64,000 nucleotides of DNA from Sodalis sp. Psp. Its GTDB lineage: Bacteria; Pseudomonadota; Gammaproteobacteria; Enterobacterales; Enterobacteriaceae. The position numbers and the translations under genes were made by a program. This document shows positions 1 to 13,650 of the stretch, in pieces. Position 1 is the first letter of the stretch; each line of letters starts with the position of its first letter. Under the pieces are notes generated by a model. The model was not told the origin of the DNA and ran no database searches. It saw nothing but the letters and a program-made list of their open reading frames with translations. The DNA lies in contig JAHCVB010000003.1 in the NCBI GenBank assembly GCA_024648745.1, positions 1 to 64,000 on the forward strand, in the 5' to 3' direction.

Positions 1-1748
1 CCTACCCAACAAATATATCCTTAAGCCAACTCGACCTTTCAATACTTGAAAGTCGCAAAGCGACACCAAGATTACCTAATCGGTTTAGTTGTCTCTAGTG
101 ACACGTCCGCTGCCGCAGCTTCGGTGCGTACATTGTCGTTAGTAGTACTAAATAATTGAAAAGAATTAAACTGGCGTGTTACGTAAAGGATATTGTGGTT
201 TAATTAGATACCAAATCCGCTTGTTTCCATCTGTCGATGGATTAGTGATCCGACATAATCAGTCATCATTAAAGCGATATCCCTTTCAGTAGATATCGGT
301 AAAAACTTCACCTTATATCCATTCTTGGTATTTCTAGTATAGAATCATATTCTACTAACATACGCCAGAAGACAAACGACAATGATTCATTGGTGGACCT
401 AATGCAATGCAAAAGACATACTTTCAAATACACAAGCGCGCAGTGTATAATACTACGCTTAGTTCAGCACTTTATTATGCTGTAGTATGTGCAAGGCAGA
501 GGAAATTATGTTCGTAGCACGCGACATAAATGCCGTAATACCTGACCTCCATGAGTGGACGATCAGCGTAGTAAGCGACGGTATCCAGTCACTAGAGAAA
601 ATTTTCATTGCGTTGACCGTGAATGTTGACATATTTGACTGTGGCAGTATCGGAAACGCTTTCCAATACTAGTTTTCTGACTACGCGTACAGCGACAGGA
701 TACTGATCAATAGTCACACCACTTATCAGACAAATCCAGTGATGGTGATGTAATAAGTTACTGCTAGGTCCGGGTTACTTGAGTGTTTAAAGCCCATGAT
801 CACCAGTATCACGGCGGTATACAATGGTCAATTGGCTAGTAAAATATAAATCGGGATCATCGTTGGGCATTGCAGGTGTCGCAATGATTCATATTAGCAT
901 ATTTAGAGAGTCTTATATGCCGCTAATAGTTAACTCCACCTCCTTAAATTAAGGAGACAGTTTGATGTCTAGTCCAGTATTTAAGAAAACGATAGTCTAT
1001 TGGGATCAGGGTAATAAAATACTTCAGGCTTACCTTTGAATGAATGAAGGAGCAGCAAGGCCTGTAGCTCTACTAAAGAGCGGTATAATGTAAGTTCGAT
1101 TAAGTTCGATAATGCCCCAGTACCAGAGTCAGTTTGGCGGAATGCTGGCTGCTGACACGGGTAATTTGTTCACCTCGTTAGCATTGTCGACACCCAAAAT
1201 GATTTAGGGTACATCTAGAGAAGTGAATCGCAACATACTATAACCCGAAATCATAGACACCATTAAAGACGATCCCTAGTAATAAAACTAATAACTAACA
1301 TCAATTATACACAACATCGATCGTGGTAAAAGTGACTGCCGACAGCGATTGCTTATGTTTTGTTCATAAATTTGTCTGTTAGTTCATCCAATAATATGTA
1401 GTGGCATACTCCATAGGGTACCAAAAGGAGTACAGTATACCTGAGTAATCTGACACATAACATCTGCCAATGCTAATCTGTTAGATTATATCTTTAAAGT
1501 TATGTATCAGCGCTAATTAAAGAATAGCTATTTCTGTCGACGCCTGTAGCAAATATTGTGACCAACAAGATTTAGATTGTCACTGAGATTCAGTTTCTCG
1601 AAGCGCTGATTCTTGCTGAAAAATCTTATTAGCTATACTACCATGGCTTTGATATAAAATCTTAGCAATACCCATAATTATCCATAAACATATCTCATTA
1701 CATAGTATACAATATTAATTTATGTACCTGGCGGGACCATTACGATCG
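1..1748. other. decayed non-coding region upstream of mioC
   Basis: No reading frame here resembles a protein I know. The longest plus-strand frame, 487-672 (61 codons), has no recognisable motif. In E. coli asnC and asnA lie on this side of mioC. I looked for AsnC and AsnA similarity and saw none that I would defend. The stretch is probably eroded former coding DNA. The only local structure noted is a 17-bp inverted repeat at 940-956, listed separately. Confidence 0.6.
940..956. repeat. 17-bp perfect inverted repeat overlapping a Shine-Dalgarno-like site
   Basis: The arms CTCCTTAA (940-947) and TTAAGGAG (949-956) are exact reverse complements around one central base. The right arm contains AAGGAG and lies 8 bases before an ATG at 965. 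That ATG opens a 24-codon frame ending at TGA 1037-1039. The frame resembles no known protein. It could be the 5' end of a dead gene or a coincidence. Confidence 0.4.
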
Positions 1749-2144
1749 ATGAATGTAACTATTATCAGCGGTAGCACCTTAGGTGAGGCCGAGTATATTG
1801 ATTTAAGCATGTCGCTAGTATCCTTGAACAACAGGGTAGATTGCCAACGTCATACACGACACAGAACTACCTGAATTAGGTGCCGAGGCTTGTGGCTTTT
1901 GTTACTTCAGCCTAATGGCACTGGCGAGTTACCAGAAAACCTATAGCCGTTGTTGGCAAAACTAACGGCTAAAACCATCTTTAATCTGCGGTAGCTTATG
2001 GCGCTATTGGTATTGGTAGTAGTTCTTAATCGCGGTATTGTCAGCTAACAGCATTTGGTTGCTGTGCGGATCGGCAAAGTGCTGAAGATTGACGTCACAC
2101 AACACGCAATTCCTGAAAATCTAGCATAATACTGGGTTCATTAA
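1749..2144 (+). pseudogene. mioC: mioC pseudogene (flavodoxin-like MioC)
   Basis: The frame opens at ATG 1749 with MNVTIISGSTLGEAEYID, close to the FMN-phosphate loop at the N-terminus of E. coli MioC (MADITLISGSTLGGAEY). It then breaks into several frames with stops. Later fragments still match MioC: AIGIGSS near 2010, and LKID..HAIPEN followed by a terminal W-V segment ending at TAA 2142-2144. The remnant is 396 bp against 444 bp for the E. coli gene. It sits in the conserved order mioC-oriC-mnmG, which confirms the identity. It cannot make a full protein. Transcription through it might once have influenced the adjacent origin. Confidence 0.85.
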
Positions 2145-2276
2145 GGGATGGAACAAATAAGGCATCTACGGTTTTATTTCCATGTATAACTTTAGTTTAA
2201 AACCGTGGGCAATCGGTAATTATTCGAAATATAGTCTTTATATTTCATGTACATTTATTAATAAACGTAACAAGAT

Positions 2277-2430
2277 ATCCCAACTTATACTGGCTAGTAT
2301 CGCTGATTGTTCACAGGTTCATCTGATTATCAATCTGCTGTATTGGTTAATAAAAATTATTTTATCCACAAAAATCATAATCCTAATAGTAGATGTAAAA
2401 AGATCCTTAAATAAAAAGATCTTTAGAGGC
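2277..2430 (-). other. oriC: oriC: recognisable chromosomal replication origin core (DUE, DnaA box R1, R5/M-like box)
   Basis: Read on the minus strand this aligns with the left half of E. coli oriC. A perfect DnaA box TTATCCACA lies at 2362-2370 at the R1 position. Beyond it, toward mnmG, AAATAAAAAGATC (2409-2421) differs from the reverse complement of the E. coli left 13-mer by one base. A weaker 13-mer lies at 2393-2405. On the other side, the block around 2278-2316 matches the E. coli stretch around box R5/M, including TTGTTCACA at 2307-2315. Boxes R2, R3 and R4 are not recognisable farther left. The position between mioC and mnmG is the standard enterobacterial location. Whether it still fires cannot be told from sequence alone. 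Confidence 0.8.
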
Positions 2431-2512
2431 TATATCACGTTTAAACTCGAATAAAACTCCAGCCTTGGGTCTTTGTTACAATTTTTATTTTTATATGAGG
2501 TGCTCTGTTAGC

Positions 2513-4402
2513 ATGATTTATTCTAATTATTTAGATGTTATTATTATTGGCGGTGGCCATGCTGGTACGGAAGCAGCAATGGCATCAGCCCGTATGGGAT
2601 GCCGAACCCTGATGCTGACGCATGACGTTGATACACTTGGAAAGATGTCCTGCAACCCGTCGATTGGTGGTATTGGCAAGGGGCATTTGGTCAAGGAAAT
2701 AGACGCCATGGGAGGCTTGATGGCACAAGCTATCGATCAGGCTGGTATCCAATTCAGAATACTAAACTCCAGTAAAGGGCCGGCCGTCAGAGCCACTCGA
2801 GCTCAGGCGGATAGAGTTTTGTATCATCAGGTGGTGCGTTGTGCTCTGGAAAATCAGCCCAACCTGATGATCTTTCAGCAAACAGTAGAGGATCTGATTG
2901 TGGAAGGTGATCGAATCGTCGGCGCTCTGACTCAGATGGGGCTAAAATTCTACGCCCGAGCTGTGGTGCTGACTGTTGGTACTTTCCTAAATGGCAAGAT
3001 CCATATTGGTCTAAATCATTATAGTGGCGGGCGAGCAGGTGATCCGTCGTCTCTCTCTCTTTCCCTTCGCCTGCGTGAGCTGCCGTTCCGAGTAAACCGT
3101 CTAAAAACCGGCACGCCACCGCGCATTGATGCACGTAGCATCAATTTCTCGCAGTTAGCGATCCAGTGCAGTGATGATCCATTGCCAGTATTTTCGTTCC
3201 TGGGATCAGCGGATCAACACCCGCGCCAAGTGCCCTGTTATATTACCTATACCAATGACAAGACCCATGCGGTTATCCATCAGAATCTAGATCTCAGTCC
3301 AATATACACCGGCATCATTGAAGGAGTCGGACCACGCTATTGTCCGTCTATTGAAGATAAGGTTATACGTTTTGCTGATCGCAATGCTCATCAGATCTTC
3401 CTGGAACCAGAAGGACTGACCAGTAACGAGATATATCCCAATGGTATCTCAACTAGTCTGCCGTTCGACGTGCAGGTGCAGATCATTCATTCCATACAGG
3501 GTCTGGAAAACGCCCGCATCGTACGGCCGGGCTATGCAATTGAATATGACTTCTTCGATCCGAGAGATTTGAAACTGACGCTAGAAAGTAAACTAATATC
3601 TGGACTATTTTTTGCTGGCCAAATTAACGGCACCACAGGTTATGAAGAGGCTGCTGCCCAGGGCATGCTTGCCGGTCTAAATGCAGCTCGATTGGCTGAG
3701 GATAAAGACGGTTGGTCACCGCGGCGTGACCAGGCTTATTTAGGCGTGATGGTGGATGATTTGTGCACATTAGGCACCAAGGAGCCTTATCGTATGTTCA
3801 CCTCTCGCGCTGAATACCGACTATTTTTACGAGAAGACAACGCCGCTCTTCGCCTGACAGAAACTGGCCGGCAGTTAGGAATGGTGGATGATATTCGCTG
3901 GGAGTGGTTCTGTAGCAATCTGGAGAATATTGAGCGAGAGCGTCAGCGTTTGCGTGATATTTGGGTGCATCCCGGCAGCGAGGGAGTAGAACAACTCAAT
4001 TCACTACTTAAAGCACCTCTAACACGCGAAGCGAATGGTGAAGATCTTCTGCGCCGCCCTGAGATGGATTACACACAACTGACTCGTCTGGATTATTTTG
4101 GTCCGCCGCTAGCAGACAGCCAAGCGTCTGAACAGGTGGAAATACAGATCAAATACCAGGGGTACATCGCCCGTCAGCAGGAGGAAATTGCACGTCACAT
4201 GTTCAATGAGTATACCTTGCTGCCAGCAGACATGGATTTCAGCGCCGTGTCTGGCCTGTCCAATGAAGTGATAGTTAAGCTTAACGATCACAAACCTAAC
4301 TCTATCGGCCAGGCTTCACGTATTTCCGGTGTTACGCCGGCAGCAATTTCTATCTTGCTAATTTGGCTTAAAAAAAATGGTCTTCTGATTCGAGAGGTCT
4401 GA
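2513..4402 (+). CDS. mnmG: tRNA uridine-5-carboxymethylaminomethyl modification enzyme MnmG (GidA)
   Basis: This FAD-binding protein works with MnmE to place the cmnm5 or nm5 group on the wobble uridine of tRNAs reading NNA/NNG codons, in the cytoplasm. The protein has 629 residues, exactly the E. coli length. An N-terminal dinucleotide-binding motif [10 protein letters not shown] is followed by the family signature around [16 protein letters not shown] and the C-terminal helical MnmE-binding domain ending in [11 protein letters not shown] chose ATG 2513 because [15 protein letters not shown] matches the E. coli start. An in-frame TTG at 2465 would add 16 unrelated residues. A TGAGGTG element at 2495 may serve as ribosome binding site. 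mnmE is not in the window. Confidence 0.97.
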   Translation: MIYSNYLDVIIIGGGHAGTEAAMASARMGCRTLMLTHDVDTLGKMSCNPSIGGIGKGHLVKEIDAMGGLMAQAIDQAGIQFRILNSSKGPAVRATRAQADRVLYHQVVRCALENQPNLMIFQQTVEDLIVEGDRIVGALTQMGLKFYARAVVLTVGTFLNGKIHIGLNHYSGGRAGDPSSLSLSLRLRELPFRVNRLKTGTPPRIDARSINFSQLAIQCSDDPLPVFSFLGSADQHPRQVPCYITYTNDKTHAVIHQNLDLSPIYTGIIEGVGPRYCPSIEDKVIRFADRNAHQIFLEPEGLTSNEIYPNGISTSLPFDVQVQIIHSIQGLENARIVRPGYAIEYDFFDPRDLKLTLESKLISGLFFAGQINGTTGYEEAAAQGMLAGLNAARLAEDKDGWSPRRDQAYLGVMVDDLCTLGTKEPYRMFTSRAEYRLFLREDNAALRLTETGRQLGMVDDIRWEWFCSNLENIERERQRLRDIWVHPGSEGVEQLNSLLKAPLTREANGEDLLRRPEMDYTQLTRLDYFGPPLADSQASEQVEIQIKYQGYIARQQEEIARHMFNEYTLLPADMDFSAVSGLSNEVIVKLNDHKPNSIGQASRISGVTPAAISILLIWLKKNGLLIREV

Positions 4403-4409
4403 TTACCAC

Positions 4410-4900
4410 GAGAAGTACCGCTGCTAACTACACTGAACATCCCGCTGATATAGGTAACTGTTCCGTTGTCGGCGATGTGTATTAAAATTAAAAAGCTCCT
4501 GCCACATTATATGATGGTACTATATTAGTGGACACAGCCTCATAATCAACCCGAATTTTCACGGCTGCCGCTTTATTGATGTCTATGACGGAATTTTCAG
4601 TATTCCATTATGGAATCTAGTTCGGGCTGATGAATATTATATCGCGGTTTACCGACTACGAATCGTACAGTTATCCTAAGTTCAAGATTTCATCTAAATA
4701 TTATTGCTGTGGGATTAAAAAATAATTAACGATCTAAAAAGATTTTTACTACCTAGTTGTGCTGTTATGAATTCCGGCTAATGAGGGAGTACGTGGCGTT
4801 TTTATTCTTAACAATTTGATTATTAGAGAAGTGTTGGAAAATTTTCCATAGTACGATTCTGGCGTTTTATGTGATAAGAAGATAAAAACTACATTATTTA
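4410..4900 (+). pseudogene. rsmG: rsmG (gidB) remnant, 16S rRNA m7G527 methyltransferase
   Basis: No frame is open. Translation of about 4553-4690 gives a stretch containing GCRFIDVYDG and then IVRADEYY-like residues. This matches the RsmG SAM-binding region [27 protein letters not shown]. Stops and frameshifts surround it, and the catalytic loop glycines are changed. The position, directly after mnmG and before the atp operon, is that of rsmG in enterobacteria. The limits given are approximate, because only the central part is convincing. Confidence 0.7.
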
Positions 4901-5023
4901 TGTAAATGTTCACCGTTTACTACTTACTAATTGAATTCATAGCAATAAACCGTATAATTTACATATTTTTCACTGTTTGGTTGATCGTGGAAAAGGCAGT
5001 TCTGTATACAGAGAGTAGCAAGG

Positions 5024-6166
<1,143 letters not shown>

Positions 6167-6197
6167 TTTCATTCATTTTAATATTGCGTTTAACTAA

Positions 6198-6455
<258 letters not shown>

Positions 6456-6515
6456 TGGTGGTTAACATCAAGCTAATAATATCAAATTCTTAACTTTATT
6501 AAGAAGTATTGTATT

Positions 6516-6986
6516 ATGAATCTTAACGCAACAATCTTTGGTCAGGCTATTGCTTTTGTCCTGTTTGTGCTATTTTGCATGAAATACGTATGGCCGACAT
6601 TGATAACTGCCATCGAGAAACGTCAGAAAGAAATTGCTGATGGTCTGGCTTCTGTCGAACGCGCTAAAAAAGAGCTAGACATTGCCCACGCTGAAGCGAG
6701 CAATTATTTGAAACAAACAAAGGTAGAAGCCCAGAAAATCATTGAACAGGCCAATAAGCGCAAAGTGCAAATAATCAATGAGACCAAAGCTGCAGCAGAG
6801 GAGGAACGCAACAAGATTTTAGCACAGACTCAGGCAGAAATTGACGTTGAACGCAGACGTGTATATGAAGAGTTGCGTAGACAGGTTGCTATACTGGCTT
6901 TAGCTGGTGCCGAGAAAATCATTGAGCATTCCATGAATGAAGTTGTTGACAGCGATATCGTCGATAGAGTCGTTGCTGAATTGTGA
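6516..6986 (+). CDS. atpF: ATP synthase F0 subunit b
   Basis: Subunit b is the peripheral stalk, anchored by one N-terminal membrane helix (about residues 5-25) and continuing as a long charged coiled coil that binds delta. The length of 156 residues equals the E. coli protein. The tether and dimerisation regions are rich in A, E, K and R, as expected (for example [21 protein letters not shown]). The gene is separated from atpH by 10 bases, consistent with coupled translation. Confidence 0.97.
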   Translation: MNLNATIFGQAIAFVLFVLFCMKYVWPTLITAIEKRQKEIADGLASVERAKKELDIAHAEASNYLKQTKVEAQKIIEQANKRKVQIINETKAAAEEERNKILAQTQAEIDVERRRVYEELRRQVAILALAGAEKIIEHSMNEVVDSDIVDRVVAEL

Positions 6987-6996
6987 GGAAAAGCTT

Positions 6997-7530
6997 ATGT
7001 CTGTATTGGTAACTGTAGCTCGTCCCTACGCTGAAGCAGCTTTTCACTTTGCCATCGAGAACCAGGATGTAGCACGCTGGCAGTCGATGCTGGCGTTCTC
7101 TGCTGAAGTGACCCAGAATAAGCAGATGAACGAACTGTTATACGGCTCAGTTGCTCCCAAAAAGCTAGCGAATACGTTTATTTCAATATGTGGTAACCAG
7201 CTTGACGTTTTCGGACAGAACCTGATTCGAGTGATGGCAGAAAATGGTCGTCTAGCGCTTTTGCCTCATGTGCTGAAACAATTTATTCTTTTTCATGCGG
7301 CGCAGAAGAAAGCTATAGAAGTGAATGTTATTTCTGCCAGTCAGTTAAAAGAAAAGCAACGAGAAAAAATTACTGCTGCGATGGAGCGACGCCTGTTACT
7401 CAAAGTTAATCTGAATTGCAAAGTTGATACATCCATTATGGCCGGTATCGTTATTCGCGCGGGCAATATGGTGATAGACGGCAGCGTACGCGGTCGTCTG
7501 AAGCGTTTGGCAGACGTCTTGCAGTCTTAG
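6997..7530 (+). CDS. atpH: ATP synthase F1 subunit delta
   Basis: Delta joins the b-subunit stalk to the top of the alpha3beta3 hexamer. Starting at ATG 6997 gives 177 residues, the E. coli length, with the expected opening [16 protein letters not shown]. The frame stays open farther upstream to 6937, but that part overlaps the atpF coding sequence. GAGGAAAAG precedes ATG 6997. The C-terminal [20 protein letters not shown] segment is conserved. atpA begins 11 bases after the stop. Confidence 0.97.
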   Translation: MSVLVTVARPYAEAAFHFAIENQDVARWQSMLAFSAEVTQNKQMNELLYGSVAPKKLANTFISICGNQLDVFGQNLIRVMAENGRLALLPHVLKQFILFHAAQKKAIEVNVISASQLKEKQREKITAAMERRLLLKVNLNCKVDTSIMAGIVIRAGNMVIDGSVRGRLKRLADVLQS

Positions 7531-7541
7531 AGGATTGTGGC

Positions 7542-9083
7542 ATGCAATTGAATCCCACTGAAATTAGCGAATTGATCAAGCAGCGCATTGCGCAGTTTAA
7601 TATGGTAAGCGAAGTTCACAATGAGGGTGTTATTATTGCCGTTAGCGATGGAGTCATTCGTATTCACGGTTTGGATGAAGCTATGCAAGGCGAAATGATT
7701 TCTCTGCCTGGAAATCGTTTGGCCATTGCTCTGAATTTGGAAAGAGACTCCGTTGGCGCCGTGGTTATGGGTCCGTATACAGATCTAACTGAAGGCATGA
7801 AAGTCAAATGCACTGGTCGTATTTTAGAAGTGCCAGTTGGCCGTGGTTTGCTGGGTCGCGTGGTCAACACCCTAGGTGTGCCTATTGATGGTAAAGGTTT
7901 TCTAGAGCATGATGGCTTCTCCGTTGTTGAAGCTATCGCGCCAGGAGTTATCGACCGTCAATCTGTAGACGAGCCATTACAGACTGGTTACAAATCCGTC
8001 GACGCCATGATTCCTATTGGTCTCGGTCAGCGTGAGCTTATTATCGGTGACCGTCAGACTGGAAAATCAGCGCTGGCCATTGACACTATCATTAACCAAC
8101 GCGACAGAGGTATCAGATGTATTTATGTCGCCATTGGCCAGAAAGCTTCTACCATCGCCAACGTAGTGCGCAAACTGGAAGAGTACAGAGCGCTAACCAA
8201 TACTATTGTGGTAGTCGCCACCGCGTCTGAGTCCGCCGCGCTGCAGTATCTAGCACCTTACGCCGGTTGCACTATGGGTGAATATTTCCGCGACCGCGGT
8301 GAAGATGCTCTGATTGTTTATGATGATCTCTCCAAACAGGCTGTGGCGTACCGCCAGATCTCTCTGCTGCTCCGTCGTCCCCCTGGACGTGAAGCGTATC
8401 CGGGCGACGTGTTCTATCTACATTCCCGTCTGTTAGAGCGTGCCTCTCGTGTTAATGTCAGGTACGTTGAAAATTTCACCAAAGGTGTAGTGAAGGATAA
8501 AACCGGTTCTTTAACTGCGTTGCCTATCATTGAAACCCAAGCTGGTGACGTTTCTGCGTTCGTTCCGACCAACGTAATTTCCATCACCGATGGTCAGATT
8601 TTCCTAGAATCGAACTTGTTCAATGCTGGTATCCGTCCCGCGGTTAACCCTGGGATTTCGGTATCCCGTGTCGGTGGTGCTGCACAAACACAAATCATGA
8701 AAAAGTTGTCCAGCAGAATTCGTATCGCTCTGGCGCAGTATCGTGAACTGGCCGCCTTCTCCCAATTTGCCTCTGATCTTGATGAGGCGACCCGTAATCA
8801 GTTGAACCATGGCCAGAAAGTGACCGAATTGTTGAAACAGAAACAGTACGCACCGATGTCTGTCGCCCAGCAGGCACTAATGCTATTTGCTGTAGAACAA
8901 GGTTATCTAGGAGATGTCGAGCTAGCGAAGATCAGTGATTTTGAAGCTGCGTTGATGGCCCATGTGGATCGCGAGCAGGGTGAATTGATGCAACACATCA
9001 ACCAGACTGGCGATTGTAGCGACTACATCGAAGGTAAGCTGAAAGGTATTCTCGATACTTTCAAGACAAGCCAGTCCTGGTAA
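7542..9083 (+). CDS. atpA: ATP synthase F1 subunit alpha
   Basis: This is the nucleotide-binding but non-catalytic subunit of the F1 hexamer. It has 513 residues, as in E. coli. The N-terminal beta-barrel is followed by the Walker A motif GDRQTGKSA, and by the family signature near [17 protein letters not shown], which contains the arginine finger region. The C-terminal helical domain ends in [17 protein letters not shown] element precedes ATG 7542. No internal damage is visible. Confidence 0.98.
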   Translation: MQLNPTEISELIKQRIAQFNMVSEVHNEGVIIAVSDGVIRIHGLDEAMQGEMISLPGNRLAIALNLERDSVGAVVMGPYTDLTEGMKVKCTGRILEVPVGRGLLGRVVNTLGVPIDGKGFLEHDGFSVVEAIAPGVIDRQSVDEPLQTGYKSVDAMIPIGLGQRELIIGDRQTGKSALAIDTIINQRDRGIRCIYVAIGQKASTIANVVRKLEEYRALTNTIVVVATASESAALQYLAPYAGCTMGEYFRDRGEDALIVYDDLSKQAVAYRQISLLLRRPPGREAYPGDVFYLHSRLLERASRVNVRYVENFTKGVVKDKTGSLTALPIIETQAGDVSAFVPTNVISITDGQIFLESNLFNAGIRPAVNPGISVSRVGGAAQTQIMKKLSSRIRIALAQYRELAAFSQFASDLDEATRNQLNHGQKVTELLKQKQYAPMSVAQQALMLFAVEQGYLGDVELAKISDFEAALMAHVDREQGELMQHINQTGDCSDYIEGKLKGILDTFKTSQSW

Positions 9084-9135
9084 CGCCTATGTCCTGATGC
9101 AACAGGTTGTCATGGCTCAATGAGGAATAGCAGGA

Positions 9136-11414
<2,279 letters not shown>

Positions 11415-11437
11415 TAACACCTTGAGAGGTGAGAGAT

Positions 11438-11854
11438 ATGGCTACAAAAACTTACCATTTGGATGTAGTCAGCGCTGAGAAACATGTGTTTTCCGGTCCG
11501 GTTGAAAAAATCCAGGTGACGGGTGGCGAAGGCGAATTGGGAATTTTCCCCGGCCATGCGCCACTGCTTACTACCATTAAGCCAGGCATGGTGCGTATCG
11601 TAAAAGGGCACGGTAACGAAGAGTATATCTACCTATCTGGTGGCATATTAGAAGTGCAGTACAGTGCGGTTACTGTGCTAGCTGATACAGCTATTCGTGG
11701 GGAGGATCTTGATAAAGAGCGCGCAATGGAATCTAAACGAAAGGTGGAAGAGCGTATTAATAATTCCCACGGGGATATCGATTATGCCCAAGCCTCAGCA
11801 GAACTGACTAAAGTTCTGGCTAAATTGCGGGTTATTGAACTGATAAAAAAGTAA
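11438..11854 (+). CDS. atpC: ATP synthase F1 subunit epsilon
   Basis: Epsilon couples gamma to the c-ring and can inhibit ATP hydrolysis. Starting at ATG 11438 gives 138 residues (E. coli 139), opening [24 protein letters not shown] at 11429 in frame would add three residues, but it lies inside the ribosome binding region AGAGGTGAGAG. The beta-sandwich ([22 protein letters not shown]) and the C-terminal helices ([11 protein letters not shown]) are both kept. It is the last gene of the atp operon. Confidence 0.97.
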   Translation: MATKTYHLDVVSAEKHVFSGPVEKIQVTGGEGELGIFPGHAPLLTTIKPGMVRIVKGHGNEEYIYLSGGILEVQYSAVTVLADTAIRGEDLDKERAMESKRKVEERINNSHGDIDYAQASAELTKVLAKLRVIELIKK

Positions 11855-12198
11855 TTTAATTAATAGATTAAAATAGAGTATCCAGCACGCAAGTCCCAAG
11901 GGTTAATTTTTGCCTATATATTTAAGCTTTTATTTTTTTAAGTCGCCAGCCAATCGACAGGCTCGCGAAGCCATTTAGATCACTATATTAATATTGTTAA
12001 TAAAAACAATATCAGTTTCATCGCCTTTTTCCTTATCCTGGTTATTTGTTTTCCGGAAACATGTTCATGACGATAGCCTTGGTATCAGTGGGAACGATTC
12101 TTTCTTTAAAAGTGTTGTTTACGATAACAACATGCAATAATTTCACCTGCAAGTGAGTTTACTTATCATCTAATCAACTAGGATCCCACAGGATGATT
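11855..12198. other. atpC-glmU intergenic region
   Basis: I see no coding remnant. An AT-only hairpin with 8-bp arms lies at 11991-12012 (ATATTGTT / AACAATAT), but no T-tract follows directly, so I do not call it a terminator. The region upstream of glmU carries the promoter-like hexamers listed separately. Confidence 0.5.
12115..12143 (+). promoter_or_regulatory. candidate sigma-70 promoter for glmU-glmS
   Basis: TTGTTT (12115-12120) and TAATTT (12138-12143) are separated by 17 bases, about 55 bases before the glmU start. Both hexamers deviate from consensus and AT-rich DNA makes chance matches common, so this is only a candidate. Confidence 0.25.
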
Positions 12199-13590
12199 AT
12201 GTCGAATCGAGAATTAAGTGTGGTTATCCTTGCAGCCGGCAAGGGAACCCGAATGTTTTCCGCCTTACCTAAAGTTTTACATCCTCTCGCCGGCAAGGCC
12301 ATGGTACAACATGTCATTGATACCGCCACGCAATTGGGTGCGGCTCGTATTCATTTAGTTTACGGCCATGGCGGTGAACAGCTGCGTGAACGGCTCTCCA
12401 AACAAGATGTCCCTCTGAATTGGGTACTGCAGACCGAACAGTATGGCACCGGTCACTCCATGCAACAGGTTATTCTCGGATTGCACGCTAGGGAAGATGT
12501 CCTAATTTTATATGGCGATGTGCCCCTTATCTCTTCTGCCACTCTACAGCGATTGCTGGCGGTTCGTCCAGAGGGCGGCATTGGACTGTTGACAGTGAAG
12601 TTAGCTAACCCAGACGGTTATGGACGGATCGTGCGAAAAAATGGTGTGGTATCTGGTATTGTTGAGCAGAAAGACGCCAGTGAAGAACAGCGCAAGATAA
12701 CGGAAATTAATACCGGTATTTTGGTAGCCGGCGCTACCGATTTGCAACGTTGGCTAGGACAACTAACCAACCACAATGCACAAGGTGAGTTTTACCTGAC
12801 GGACATCATCGCGATAGCCTGGAATGAAGGGCGTAAAATCAACGCAGTGCAGCCCGATCGGTTCAGCGAGGTTGAAGGGGTGAACAGCCGACTGCAGCTT
12901 GCACAGTTGGAGAGGGTTTATCAACGCGAGCAGGCAGAGCGTCTATTGTTGGCCGGCGTCATGTTATCCGATCCAAATCGGTTCGACTTGTGTGGTGAGT
13001 TGCAACATGGACAAGATGTGTTCATTGATACCAATGTGATCCTAGAAGGCCGAGTTATCCTTGGTAACCGGGTGGTTATTGGCACCGGTTGTGTACTGAA
13101 AAACTCAGTGATCTGCGATGATGTGGTTATCAGACCTTACACAGTGATCGAAGATGCACGGCTAGCGGCGCGCAGCACCGTCGGCCCCTTTGCTCATCTG
13201 CGTCTCGGTAGTGAGCTGGAAGAAGGTGCGCACGTGGGCAATTTTGTCGAGATAAAGAAAGTTCGCTTGGGTAAAGGCTCGAAAGCCGGGCATCTCAGCT
13301 ATCTGGGAGATGCCGAGATTGGAGCGGAAGTGAATATCGGCGCCGGCACTATCACTTGCAATTATGATGGTGCCAACAAACACAAGACTGTTATTGGCGA
13401 CGATGTGTTTGTCGGCTCCGATACCCAGCTAGTAGCGCCGGTGACAGTGGGAAGCGGCGCTACTATCGGCGCCGGCACTACTGTGACACGCGACGTAGCC
13501 GACGGTGAGATGATTATTAGCCGAGTGCGCCAGTTTCATCTATCCTCCGACCATGGTCGGTTGAAGAAAAATGATGCGGTTGCTCCCTGA
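12199..13590 (+). CDS. glmU: bifunctional GlmU: glucosamine-1-P acetyltransferase / GlcNAc-1-P uridylyltransferase
   Basis: GlmU makes UDP-GlcNAc for peptidoglycan and lipid A. The N-terminal pyrophosphorylase domain carries LAAGKGTRM and YGDVPLIS. The C-terminal half is a left-handed beta-helix of hexapeptide repeats with the acetyltransferase active-site region [12 protein letters not shown] and [16 protein letters not shown] 12199 gives 463 residues (E. coli 456) opening [21 protein letters not shown] lies 5 bases before it and overlaps the alternative ATG 12193. The last about 20 residues after ISRV differ from the usual C-terminal QxxxWxRPxKKK end, so the tail is probably remodelled. glmS follows 60 bases downstream. 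Confidence 0.96.
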   Translation: MSNRELSVVILAAGKGTRMFSALPKVLHPLAGKAMVQHVIDTATQLGAARIHLVYGHGGEQLRERLSKQDVPLNWVLQTEQYGTGHSMQQVILGLHAREDVLILYGDVPLISSATLQRLLAVRPEGGIGLLTVKLANPDGYGRIVRKNGVVSGIVEQKDASEEQRKITEINTGILVAGATDLQRWLGQLTNHNAQGEFYLTDIIAIAWNEGRKINAVQPDRFSEVEGVNSRLQLAQLERVYQREQAERLLLAGVMLSDPNRFDLCGELQHGQDVFIDTNVILEGRVILGNRVVIGTGCVLKNSVICDDVVIRPYTVIEDARLAARSTVGPFAHLRLGSELEEGAHVGNFVEIKKVRLGKGSKAGHLSYLGDAEIGAEVNIGAGTITCNYDGANKHKTVIGDDVFVGSDTQLVAPVTVGSGATIGAGTTVTRDVADGEMIISRVRQFHLSSDHGRLKKNDAVAP

Positions 13591-13600
13591 GAGCAATTTT

Positions 13601-13629
13601 GTCAGCTTCTATAACAAGAGAAGGCTGAC
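13601..13629 (+). promoter_or_regulatory. hairpin in the glmU-glmS leader
   Basis: GTCAGCTTCT (13601-13610) pairs with AGAA plus GCTGAC (13619-13629) with one bulged G, giving about 10 base pairs around an 8-base loop. It ends 7 bases before the AAAGG (13636-13640) that precedes the glmS ATG. In E. coli the glmS leader is controlled by GlmZ and by processing of the glmUS transcript. Here the spacer is only 60 bases and the hairpin does not cover the ribosome binding site. A regulatory role is inference. Confidence 0.4.
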
Positions 13630-13650
13630 AGATCTAAAGGAATAACTGAG

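Noticed and set aside
487..672. 61-codon open frame near the left edge as a gene
   Set aside because: No motif, neighbour or homologue recognised, and no ribosome binding site; kept only as part of the decayed region.
2182..2454. 90-codon open frame before mnmG
   Set aside because: It spans the oriC core; the DNA aligns with E. coli oriC and the translation is AT-driven low-complexity hydrophobic sequence.
11991..12012. AT hairpin after atpC as a terminator
   Set aside because: The stem is A/T only apart from one pair and no T-tract follows directly.
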